Shown piece by piece: positions 8,295 through 16,054 of a stretch of DNA of 64,000 bases. The stretch is from Caulobacter sp. RHG1 (lineage in GTDB: Bacteria > Pseudomonadota > Alphaproteobacteria > Caulobacterales > Caulobacteraceae), in NCBI RefSeq assembly GCF_013181195.1, contig NZ_SMZP01000007.1, positions 248,001 through 312,000 of the forward strand. The letters run 5' to 3'. Under the pieces are notes generated by a model. That model ran no database searches. It had not been told where the DNA came from and saw nothing but the letters and a program-made list of their open reading frames with translations. Every line of letters begins with the position of its first letter. Position 1 is the first letter of the stretch. Made by a program: the position numbers and the translations under genes.

Positions 8295-8711
8295 ATGGCG
8301 TTCTACGAACACGTGGTCATCGCGCGGCAGGACATCTCGCCGCAACAGGCCGAAGCTCTCAACGAGCAACTGAAGACCCTCATCGAAGAGAATGGCGGCC
8401 ACATCGCCAAGATCGAGTACTGGGGCCTTCGCAACCTCACCTACCGCATCAAGAAGAACCGCAAGGGCCACTATTCCCTGCTCGCGATCGACGCCCCGGC
8501 GCCGGCCGTGAAGGAAATGGAGCGTCAGCTGCTCATCAACGAAGATGTGCTGCGCTTCATCACCATCCGCGTGGAAGAGCTGGACCTGGAACTGTCGCCG
8601 GTTCTGGCCCGTCGCGACCGCGGCGATCGTCCTGACCGCCCGGAACGTTCGGATCGTCCGGAACGCTCGGACCGCCCGCGCGAAGATTTCGCGCCCCAGG
8701 CCCAAGCGTAA
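8295..8711 (+). CDS. rpsF: 30S ribosomal protein bS6
   Basis: This is the bS6 protein of the small-subunit platform, which binds 16S rRNA together with bS18. The fold runs from MAFYEHVVIARQDIS to about residue 100. A charged tail with near-identical DRPERS units follows to residue 138. ATG 8295 has GGAAGAAGGA just upstream; the longer frame from 8223 is not needed. It is the first gene of rpsF-rpsR-rplI, 14 bases ahead of rpsR. Confidence 0.97.
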   Translation: MAFYEHVVIARQDISPQQAEALNEQLKTLIEENGGHIAKIEYWGLRNLTYRIKKNRKGHYSLLAIDAPAPAVKEMERQLLINEDVLRFITIRVEELDLELSPVLARRDRGDRPDRPERSDRPERSDRPREDFAPQAQA

Positions 8712-8725
8712 GGGAGATATAGATC

Positions 8726-9007
8726 ATGACCGATACGACTGCTCCCGAAGCCGGCGCTGCTCCGGCCGCCGCCGCTGGCGGCGCTCGCCGCCCGTTCTTC
8801 CGTCGCCGCAAGGTTTGCCCGTTCTCGGGCGCCAACGCGCCGAAGATCGACTACAAGGACGTGAAGCTGCTGCAGCGTTACGTTTCCGAACGCGGCAAGA
8901 TCGTGCCGTCGCGCATCACCGCGGTGTCGGCCAAGAAGCAACGCGAACTGGCCAAGGCCATCAAGCGCGCTCGCTTCCTGGCTCTGCTCCCCTACGTCGT
9001 GAAGTAA
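8726..9007 (+). CDS. rpsR: 30S ribosomal protein bS18
   Basis: This 93-residue protein partners bS6 in the 30S subunit platform. Family features are RRPFFRRRKVCPFS, DYKDVKLLQRYVSERGKIVPSR and the basic helix KKQRELAKAIKRARFLALLPY. The N-terminus has an Ala-rich extension of about 20 residues, as in other alphaproteobacteria. A purine-rich ribosome-binding site, AAGGGAG, precedes the ATG. Confidence 0.97.
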   Translation: MTDTTAPEAGAAPAAAAGGARRPFFRRRKVCPFSGANAPKIDYKDVKLLQRYVSERGKIVPSRITAVSAKKQRELAKAIKRARFLALLPYVVK

Positions 9008-9020
9008 GGGAGACACCACG

Positions 9021-9605
9021 ATGAAAGTCATTCTGCTCGAACGCGTTGAAGGCACCGGCGTCCTGGGCGACGTGGTCACCGTGAAGGACGGCTTCGCCCG
9101 TAACTTCCTGCTGCCCCGCTCCAAGGCCCTGCGCGCCAACAAGGCGAACCTGGAAGCCTTCGACGTTCAGCGCGCTGACATCGAAGCCCGCAACCAGAAG
9201 AACCGTGAAGCCGCTGGCAAGAACGGTGAAGCCCTGGACGGCACCCAGTACGTCCTGATCCGTCAAGCTGGCGAAAGCGGCCAGCTGTACGGTTCGGTCG
9301 CGGGCCGCGACGTCGCCGACGTCATCAAGGCTGAAGGCGGCAAAGTCGACCGCTCGATGATCGTGCTGGACAAGCCGATCAAGACGCTGGGCGTCCACGA
9401 AGTGAAGGTGAAGCTGCACGCTGAAGTGACCGTCACGGTCACCCTCAACATCGCACGCAGCGCCGACGAAGCCGATCGCCAAGCGCGCGGCGAAAACGTG
9501 ATCAACTCGCAGTTCGAGGAAGATCGCGCGGCCGAAGCCGAAGCCGCCCAAGACATGGCGGAAGGCGGCGCCGGCTCGTTCGAAGGCGACCACTACGAAG
9601 CCTAA
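9021..9605 (+). CDS. rplI: 50S ribosomal protein bL9
   Basis: This 23S rRNA-binding protein sits near the base of the L1 stalk. The N-terminal domain is recognised by MKVILLERVEGTGVLGDVVTVKDGFARNFLLP (given here by its ends: residues 1-32), followed by the long connecting helix and the C-terminal domain. At 194 residues it is about 45 longer than the E. coli protein, with an acidic tail ending EGDHYEA, as is usual in alphaproteobacteria. An intrinsic terminator closes the operon 29 bases after the stop. Confidence 0.97.
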   Translation: MKVILLERVEGTGVLGDVVTVKDGFARNFLLPRSKALRANKANLEAFDVQRADIEARNQKNREAAGKNGEALDGTQYVLIRQAGESGQLYGSVAGRDVADVIKAEGGKVDRSMIVLDKPIKTLGVHEVKVKLHAEVTVTVTLNIARSADEADRQARGENVINSQFEEDRAAEAEAAQDMAEGGAGSFEGDHYEA

Positions 9606-9634
9606 TCCCGTCAGGGATCGGAGCTTTTCCAGAG

Positions 9635-9667
9635 AAAACGGCGCGGAGCAATCCGCGCCGTTTTTTT
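9635..9667 (+). terminator. Rho-independent terminator of rpsF-rpsR-rplI
   Basis: AAAACGGCGCGGA (9635-9647), loop GCAA, TCCGCGCCGTTTT (9652-9664), then more T to 9667. The 13-bp stem is perfect and the A-run makes it look bidirectional, although no opposing gene ends here. Confidence 0.93.
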
Positions 9668-9772
9668 CTGCGCCTTCGCCTAGAAATGCTCAGCTTGTAC
9701 GCAGCAGCACAAAAACCCATCCTCTGACTGGGGGATGAAGACCCCCACGGGGAGCCGTGGCCGCGCGCCCGC

Positions 9773-9795
9773 ATCCCCGGCGAAAAAGAGGGGAT
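9773..9795 (+). promoter_or_regulatory. Hairpin that can mask the receptor ribosome-binding site
   Basis: ATCCCC (9773-9778) is the exact complement of GGGGAT (9790-9795), and the second arm is the Shine-Dalgarno segment AGAGGGGA of the TonB-dependent receptor starting at 9801. The loop is 11 bases and A-rich. Another short hairpin (TGGGGG 9729-9734 with CCCCCA 9742-9747) lies upstream. Together they suggest translational control, but the stem is only 6 bp. Confidence 0.35.
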
Positions 9796-9800
9796 TTCTC

Positions 9801-12236
9801 ATGCGCTACAGAAGCTTGCTGCTGGCCGCCGCCTCGTTGACGGCCTTCTCCGCCACCGCCCACGCCCAGACCGCGCCTGCCGATGACACCAATGTCGAAG
9901 AATTGGTCATCACCGGCACCCGCACCGCCGGCCGCACCCGTCTGGACAGCCTGGCGCCGGTCGACGTCATCACCGCCAAGACCCTGCAGCAGCGGGGCTC
10001 GACCGAACTGGCCACGGCGCTCGCCGCCACCGTCCCGTCGATCAACTTCCCGCGCCCGTCCAATACCGACGGCACCGACTCGGTGCGTCCGGCCGTCCTG
10101 CGCGGCCAAGGTCCTGACCAGACCCTGGTGCTGGTCAACGGCACGCGCCGCCACGCCACGGCTCTCGTCAATCTGAACGGCTCGGTGGGCCGCGGCTCGG
10201 CCGCCGTCGACCTGAACGCCATCCCCTCGGTCGCGCTCGAGCGCATCGAGGTCCTGCGTGACGGCGCCGCCGCCCAGTACGGCTCGGACGCCATCGCCGG
10301 CGTCATCAATCTGCGCCTGCGCGAAGCCAGCAGCGGCGGCGGCGTCACCGTCACGACCGGCAAGTACTTCACCAGCTTCGACGGCCTGCAGACCGGCCAG
10401 AAGCAGAAGCGCCGCGACGGCCTGACCAAGACGGTCTCGGGCTGGCAGGGCCTGAAGCTGGGCTCGGACGGCTTCCTGACGCTGTCGGCAGAGTATGTGG
10501 ATCGCGACTTCACCAATCGCAGCGACACCGACACCCGGGTGACGCCCCAGCGCGTGACCTCGCGCTTCGGCGATCCCGAGGTCGAGCAGGTCAGCTTCTA
10601 CGCCAACGCCGGCAAGCCGCTGGGCGAGACCTGGGAAGCCTATGGCTGGTACGGCTATCAGCAGCGCGACGCCGAGGCCTCGGCCACGTATCGCCTGCCC
10701 ACCGACGCCAGCCAGAATATCCCCAGCGTCTACCCCAACGGCTACCTGCCGCTGATCACCACCAACACCGAAGACGTGACGGCCGCCGTGGGCCTGCGTG
10801 GCGAGCTGGCCGGGTTCAAGATCGACACCAACTTCGTTTACGGCAAGAACGACCTGGACTTCGGGGTCAAGAACACCATCAACCCGTCGTACGGCCCGAC
10901 CTCACCGACCAGCTTCCAGGCCGGCGGCCTGACCTACGACCAGCTGGTGTTCGGCCTGGACGCCAGCCGCGAGTTCGACGTCGGCCTGGCCGGTCCGCTG
11001 AACGTCGCCTTCGGCGTCGAGGCCCGCCGTGAAGGCTACAAGATCAACGCCGGCGAAGTGGCGTCCTACGCCCGCGGCACGGTCTCGCCCTCGCTGGCCT
11101 TCGGCTCGCGCGGCTTTACCGGCTTCACGCCCAGCAACGCGATCGACGTCGATCGCGACGCCGTGGGCGTCTATCTGGACCTGGAAGGCAAGCTGACCGA
11201 GAAGCTGACCGGCTCGGCCGCCATCCGCTACGAGGACTATTCGGACTTCGGCACCAATACGAGCTGGAAGCTGTCGGGCCGCTACGACTTCACCGACGCC
11301 TTCGCCATCCGTGGCGCGGCCTCGACGGGCTTCCGCGCGCCCAGCCTGCAACAGCAGTACTTCACCTCGACCTCGATCCTGTACATCAACCAGAACGTCG
11401 GCGGCGTGACCACGGCCGTGCCGTTCGAGACCGGCACCTATCCGTCGGTCAGCGCGGTTGGCCGCGCCCTGGGCGGCAAGCCGCTGGAGGCCGAGAAGTC
11501 CGAGAACTACTCGCTGGGCTTCGTCTATCACAAGGGTCCGTTCGAGCTGACGGTCGACGCCTACCAGATCAAGGTCGACAACCGCATCGTCCTGACCGAG
11601 ACCCTGACGGGCAGCGCAACGGCCGCCGCCGGCACCAACGCCCGGGTGATCTTCGACCTGCTGTCGCCGGCGGGCGCGTCGGCCGGCCGCTTCTTCACCA
11701 ACGGGGTCGACACCAACACCCGGGGTGTCGACATCGTGGCCCGTTACCGCATCACCGACGAGCAGGCCGGCAACTTCGACCTGACCGCGGCGGCCAACGT
11801 CAACGACTTCAAGGTCAACCGCACGCCGTCCACCACGGTGCTGCCGACCCCGGTGTCTCTGTTCGCCCGCCAGGCCACCCTGCGCTTCGAGGAAGGCACG
11901 CCGCGCACCAAGGTCTCGCTGCAAGGCGACTGGAGCAAGGGTCCGTGGGGCGCCACCCTGCGCACCACCTTCTATGGCGACGTCCTGGCGCCGGGCACCG
12001 CGGCCGACGGCAGCGGCGACTGGCACACCGACACCACCGGCCTTGTGGACCTGGAGGCGCGCTATCGCTTCGGCCAGCACACCACCGTGTCGGTCGGCGC
12101 CGACAACCTGTTCGACCAGTACCCCGCCCAGGTTCCGCCAAACCTGAACACCAGCGGCGGCAACCCGTTCTCCAGTTTCTCGCCGTTCGGCTTCAACGGC
12201 CGCTTCGCCTATGCCCGCCTGGCGGTCAGCTGGTAG
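9801..12236 (+). CDS. TonB-dependent outer-membrane receptor
   Basis: This 811-residue outer-membrane transporter is powered by TonB. A signal peptide (residues 1-23, ending THAQ) is followed by a TonB-box-like EELVITGTRT, a plug domain (about 40-170, with LVNGTRRH and RIEVLRDGAAAQYGSDAIAGVIN), and a long beta-barrel that ends in an aromatic residue (RLAVSW), as outer-membrane barrels require. ATG 9801 is chosen because AGAGGGGA precedes it and it begins the signal peptide. The gene stands alone between two terminators. The substrate is unknown; nothing nearby indicates a siderophore. Confidence 0.93.
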   Translation: MRYRSLLLAAASLTAFSATAHAQTAPADDTNVEELVITGTRTAGRTRLDSLAPVDVITAKTLQQRGSTELATALAATVPSINFPRPSNTDGTDSVRPAVLRGQGPDQTLVLVNGTRRHATALVNLNGSVGRGSAAVDLNAIPSVALERIEVLRDGAAAQYGSDAIAGVINLRLREASSGGGVTVTTGKYFTSFDGLQTGQKQKRRDGLTKTVSGWQGLKLGSDGFLTLSAEYVDRDFTNRSDTDTRVTPQRVTSRFGDPEVEQVSFYANAGKPLGETWEAYGWYGYQQRDAEASATYRLPTDASQNIPSVYPNGYLPLITTNTEDVTAAVGLRGELAGFKIDTNFVYGKNDLDFGVKNTINPSYGPTSPTSFQAGGLTYDQLVFGLDASREFDVGLAGPLNVAFGVEARREGYKINAGEVASYARGTVSPSLAFGSRGFTGFTPSNAIDVDRDAVGVYLDLEGKLTEKLTGSAAIRYEDYSDFGTNTSWKLSGRYDFTDAFAIRGAASTGFRAPSLQQQYFTSTSILYINQNVGGVTTAVPFETGTYPSVSAVGRALGGKPLEAEKSENYSLGFVYHKGPFELTVDAYQIKVDNRIVLTETLTGSATAAAGTNARVIFDLLSPAGASAGRFFTNGVDTNTRGVDIVARYRITDEQAGNFDLTAAANVNDFKVNRTPSTTVLPTPVSLFARQATLRFEEGTPRTKVSLQGDWSKGPWGATLRTTFYGDVLAPGTAADGSGDWHTDTTGLVDLEARYRFGQHTTVSVGADNLFDQYPAQVPPNLNTSGGNPFSSFSPFGFNGRFAYARLAVSW

Positions 12237-12268
12237 TTATCCACAGGCCTTAAAGCCTGCAAACGTTT

Positions 12269-12300
12269 GGGCGCGGAGAGCGATCTCCGCGCCCTTCTTT
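12269..12300 (+). terminator. Rho-independent terminator after the TonB-dependent receptor
   Basis: GGGCGCGGAGA (12269-12279), loop GCGA, TCTCCGCGCCC (12284-12294), then TTCTTT. The 11-bp stem is perfect. Confidence 0.9.
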
Positions 12301-12457
12301 CGTCACGTCAGAAGCGGTCGCCGCTGAAATTCAGTGCACTTGCACGCCTGCTGCCCCGTCGAGATATACACAGAACATCCTCAGGTCCGTGGGCCAACTG
12401 GGGACTGTTGCCGAACTCTGGCAAACCTTGCCTCAGGCCTCAGGCTATTCTCCGCCG

Positions 12458-13984
12458 ATGTCCCTCGTGCCCGCCCTCGATCTGCTTCCGCCCCCTGCTC
12501 CCGAGCCCGCGATCAACGTCGCGCCGCACAACATGGAAGCCGAGCAAGCGCTGCTGGGCATCCTGCTCTACGACAACGCCGCCTATGAGCGGCTGACCGA
12601 CAGCCTGCAGGCGCGCAGCTTTTACGAGCCCTTCCACGCGCGCCTGTTCCAGTCGATCGAGACCCACGTCCGCAAGGGCCAGCTGGCCGAGCCGATCCTG
12701 CTGGCCGACGAGTTCAAGAAGGACCCCGCGTTCGAGGAACTGGGAGGCCTGCGCTATCTCGCCGACCTCGTCGACCGGGCCCCGCCCGCCGCCAACGCCG
12801 GCGACTACGCCCGGGTGATCTTTGACCTGTCCCTGCGCCGCGAGCTGATCCGCATTGGCGGCGACATCGCCACGACAGCCCACAGCGGCGTCGGCAAGGA
12901 CGAAGAGAAGAAGGCCGCTCGCGACCAGATCGAACAGGCCGAACAGCAGCTGTACAGCCTCGCAGAAAGCGGCACCGCCTCGTCGGGCTTCGTGTCGTTC
13001 GGCGACGCCCTGCGCGGCGCCGTCGAGATGACCGCAGAGGCCTACAGCCGCGACGGCGGCATGTCGGGCGTCTCCACCGACCTGATGGACCTGGACCAGA
13101 AGATCGGCGGCCTGCACCCTTCCGACTTGATCGTCCTGGCCGGTCGCCCCTCGATGGGCAAGACCGCGCTGGCGACCAACATCGCCTTCAACATCGCCAA
13201 GAAATACGCCTACGAGATCCAGCCCGACGGCACCAAGAAGACCGTCCAGGGCGGCGTCGTCGCCTTCTACTCGCTGGAAATGAGCGCCGAACAGCTGGCC
13301 CTGCGTATGCTGGCCGACGCGTCCGGCGTCTCGGGTGACAAGCTGCGTAAGGGCGAGATCGACGCCTCGGAGTTCGGCCGGGTCCGCGACGCAGCCATGG
13401 AGCTGCAGGAAGCGCCACTGTTCATCGACGCCACCGGCGGTATCTCCATCGCCAAGCTGACCGCCCGCGCCCGTCGCCTGAAGCGCCAGCACGGCCTGGA
13501 CCTGGTCGTGGTCGATTACCTTCAGCTGGTCACCGGCTCGGACCTGTCGTCCAACGCCAGCCGCGTGCAGGAAGTCTCGCAGATCACCATGGGCCTCAAG
13601 GCCCTGGCGAAAGAACTGGCCTGCCCCGTCATCGCCCTTTCGCAGCTGTCGCGTCAGGTCGAGCAGCGCGACGACAAGCGGCCCCAGCTCTCCGACCTTC
13701 GCGAATCCGGTTCGATCGAACAGGACGCCGACATGGTCTGGTTCGTGTACCGCGAGGCCTACTATGTCGGCCGCGCCGAGCCGCGCGAAGGCACGCCAGA
13801 GCACCTGACCTGGCAGGAGGACATGGACCGCCTGCACGGCCTGGCCGAGGTGATCATCGCCAAGCAGCGTCACGGCCCCATCGGCACCGTGCGCCTGTCG
13901 TTCAACAGCGACACCACCCGCTTCGGCAACCTGGCCCGCGACCACTACTTCGCCCAGGCGCGGAACATTCCGTCGGACGAGTGA
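12458..13984 (+). CDS. dnaB: Replicative DNA helicase
   Basis: This is the hexameric helicase that unwinds DNA at the replication fork. The N-terminal domain begins at PHNMEAEQALLGILL and the RecA-like domain starts near residue 200. Walker A is AGRPSMGKTALA (about residues 228-239), Walker B is LVVVDYLQLV, and the arginine-finger region is RESGSIEQDADMVW. I choose ATG 12458 (508 residues), which starts the conserved Pro-rich leader; a frame from 12389 is also open. DnaB following rplI is a widely conserved order, here interrupted by the receptor gene. Confidence 0.96.
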   Translation: MSLVPALDLLPPPAPEPAINVAPHNMEAEQALLGILLYDNAAYERLTDSLQARSFYEPFHARLFQSIETHVRKGQLAEPILLADEFKKDPAFEELGGLRYLADLVDRAPPAANAGDYARVIFDLSLRRELIRIGGDIATTAHSGVGKDEEKKAARDQIEQAEQQLYSLAESGTASSGFVSFGDALRGAVEMTAEAYSRDGGMSGVSTDLMDLDQKIGGLHPSDLIVLAGRPSMGKTALATNIAFNIAKKYAYEIQPDGTKKTVQGGVVAFYSLEMSAEQLALRMLADASGVSGDKLRKGEIDASEFGRVRDAAMELQEAPLFIDATGGISIAKLTARARRLKRQHGLDLVVVDYLQLVTGSDLSSNASRVQEVSQITMGLKALAKELACPVIALSQLSRQVEQRDDKRPQLSDLRESGSIEQDADMVWFVYREAYYVGRAEPREGTPEHLTWQEDMDRLHGLAEVIIAKQRHGPIGTVRLSFNSDTTRFGNLARDHYFAQARNIPSDE

Positions 13985-14000
13985 TTCCCTGTTCCGATCT

Positions 14001-14117
14001 CCCCGGCGAAAGCCGGGGCCCAGATCGAACCCAAGAACGCCTCGGGCTTCACCAGGACCTTTGGCGCAATCACGCCAAACGCTCAGGATGAATCTGGGTC
14101 CCGGCTTTCGCCGGGAA
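14001..14117. repeat. Composite palindromic intergenic element (REP-like)
   Basis: Two arms face each other. The left arm is 14001-14025 (CCCCGGCGAAAGCCGGGG then CCCAGAT) and the right arm is 14092-14117 (ATCTGGG then TCCCGGCTTTCGCCGGGAA). They are near-perfect reverse complements, and each also folds alone into a small stem with a tetraloop. A third hairpin, TTTGGCG/CGCCAAA (14060-14079), sits between them. It fills most of the gap after dnaB. The layout matches clustered REP-type palindromes, which can stop transcription or bind gyrase or IHF in other bacteria. Confidence 0.75.
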
Positions 14118-14193
14118 GGCGGGCTTTGGTGGTTTGACGACCTAGGCTGGGCGGGCCAGGGTTTGCCCTCACTTCCCGCCCCTGACGAGTCGC

Positions 14194-14880
14194 ATGGACT
14201 TCAGCCCTCTTCCCACTTCCAGCCTCGTCGGCGCGTTCCTGCTGGCGTTTCCGGCGCTGTTTTCGATCGTCAATCCGGTCGGGGCCTCGCTGATCTTCGA
14301 CCAGGCGATGGGCGGCCGCAGTCGCGACGAGCGGCGCAAGCTGGCCCGGCAGATCGGCTTCTACGCCTTCCTGGTGCTGCTGGGCTCGCTGCTGCTGGGC
14401 GGCTACATCCTGAATTTCTTCGGCGTCAGCCTGGGCGCCTTGCGGGTGGCCGGCGGCCTGGTGGTGGCCATCCGCGCCTGGAGCCTGCTGATGGACCCGC
14501 AGGAGCAGGAGGATCGCAAGGCCAGCCAGACCGAACCGGCCCAGCGCCATGAAGACGTGGCCTTCTTCCCGCTGACCATGCCGTTCACGACCGGCCCTGG
14601 ATCGATCTCGGTGGCCATCGCCCTGTCCTCGCAGCGTCCGACCGAGGGCGCGGCCGTGGCGCCGTTCTTCGTCGGCGCAGGCCTGGCGGCGGCCGTGGTC
14701 GCCGTGCTGGTCTGGCTTTGCTACAGCGCCTCGGGCCGCATGATGCGCCTGCTGGGCCCGTCCGGCGCGCGGGTGCTGTCGCGACTGGTGGCGTTCCTGC
14801 TGCTGTGCATCGGCGTGCAGATCATCGCCTCGGGAGCCGAGAACCTGATGGCCAAGTTCCTCACCGCCCATCACGCTTAA
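14194..14880 (+). CDS. MarC-family integral membrane protein
   Basis: This 228-residue protein has about six membrane helices in the MarC/UPF0056 pattern. The N-terminal segment contains FPALFSIVNPVGA and the fourth segment FFPLTMPFTTGPGSIS, both characteristic of the family. Its function is unknown; it was once linked to multiple antibiotic resistance but that was not upheld. It lies between the palindromic element and alr, 40 bases ahead of the latter. Confidence 0.88.
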   Translation: MDFSPLPTSSLVGAFLLAFPALFSIVNPVGASLIFDQAMGGRSRDERRKLARQIGFYAFLVLLGSLLLGGYILNFFGVSLGALRVAGGLVVAIRAWSLLMDPQEQEDRKASQTEPAQRHEDVAFFPLTMPFTTGPGSISVAIALSSQRPTEGAAVAPFFVGAGLAAAVVAVLVWLCYSASGRMMRLLGPSGARVLSRLVAFLLLCIGVQIIASGAENLMAKFLTAHHA

Positions 14881-14920
14881 GGGCGTTGAACGCCAAGGCT
14901 GCGTCGGCTACGCCCTCCTC

Positions 14921-16003
14921 GTGACCGAAGCCCGCCTGACCCTCGACCTCGACGCCCTCGCCGCCAACCACGCGACGCTGAAAGCCCGCGCCGGTAGCGC
15001 CGAGATCGCCCCGGCGGTCAAGGCCGACGCCTACGGCCTCGGCGCGGCCACCGTCGCCAACCGCCTATGGCTGGAAGGCGCGCGCAGCTTCTATGTCGCG
15101 CGGCTGTCCGAAGGCGTGGCGCTGCGTCAGGCGCTGGGCGACCGTGACGCGACCATCTACGTGCTGGACGGCGCGACGCCGGGATCGGGCGACACGCTGG
15201 AAGGCGCCAAGCTGACGCCGGTGCTCAACAGCCTGCCGCAGATCGAGGCCTGGAACGCCCAGGCGCGCTCGGGCCGACTGAAGGCCGCCCTGCATCTAGA
15301 CACCGGCATGAACCGCCTGGGCCTGCGCCCAGAAGAACTGAAGGTGCTGCTGGGCGCATTCGACCGCCTCAAGCGCCTGGATCTCGAACTGGTCATCAGC
15401 CACCTGGCCTGCGCTGACCTGCCCGATAGTCCGATGAGCGCCCGCCAACTGGAGCGCTTCGAAGAGACCACGGCTCTGCTGCCCGGCGTGCGCCGCAGCC
15501 TGGCCAATTCCGCCGGCCTGTTCCTGGGTGAGGCCTATCGCTTCGATCAGGCCCGGCCAGGGATCAGCCTCTATGGCGGCGGCCCCGAAGGCGCTCCGCA
15601 CCCCGACATCCGCGCCGTCGCCACGGTGGAAGCCCCGATCCTGCAGGTTCGCGTCGTGCCCCGCGGCGAGAGCGTCGGCTATGGCGCGGGCTGGACGGCG
15701 CCGGAGACCACCCGCGTGGCGATCCTGGCGGCCGGCTACGCCGACGGCGTGCTGCGGTCCAGCCACCCCAACGGCCAGGCCTGGTTCGACGGCGCCCGCC
15801 GCCGGATGCTGGGCCGGGTGTCGATGGATCTGATCGCCATCGACATCACCGACTGCGACGCCGCCCGCCCCGGGGCAATGGTCGAACTGTTTGGCCCCAA
15901 CCTTCCGATCGACGAGGCCGCCAGCGCCGCCGGCACCTCGGCCTACGAGCTCCTGACCCGCATCGCGCCACGCGCCCGCAAGGCTGTCCTGGGCGGCGGT
16001 TGA
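14921..16003 (+). CDS. alr: Alanine racemase
   Basis: This PLP enzyme interconverts L- and D-alanine to supply peptidoglycan precursors. The PLP lysine is in PAVKADAYGLGA (Lys about 34), the LDTGMNRLGL segment binds substrate, and the second catalytic base is the tyrosine in ESVGYGAGW (about residue 254). The C-terminal GRVSMDLIAIDITD motif is present. It starts with GTG and has a weak ribosome-binding site. At 360 residues it is of normal size. Confidence 0.94.
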   Translation: MTEARLTLDLDALAANHATLKARAGSAEIAPAVKADAYGLGAATVANRLWLEGARSFYVARLSEGVALRQALGDRDATIYVLDGATPGSGDTLEGAKLTPVLNSLPQIEAWNAQARSGRLKAALHLDTGMNRLGLRPEELKVLLGAFDRLKRLDLELVISHLACADLPDSPMSARQLERFEETTALLPGVRRSLANSAGLFLGEAYRFDQARPGISLYGGGPEGAPHPDIRAVATVEAPILQVRVVPRGESVGYGAGWTAPETTRVAILAAGYADGVLRSSHPNGQAWFDGARRRMLGRVSMDLIAIDITDCDAARPGAMVELFGPNLPIDEAASAAGTSAYELLTRIAPRARKAVLGGG

Positions 16004-16054
16004 CGCCCCAGCCGACGCAACCCTATGTCGGTCACCGATTTGGGGACGTAGGCG

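Noticed and set aside
8022..8705. Upstream extension of the minus-strand exported-protein gene across rpsF.
   Set aside because: The extension is antisense to bS6 and would remove the signal peptide from the N-terminus; the ATG at 8021 is better.
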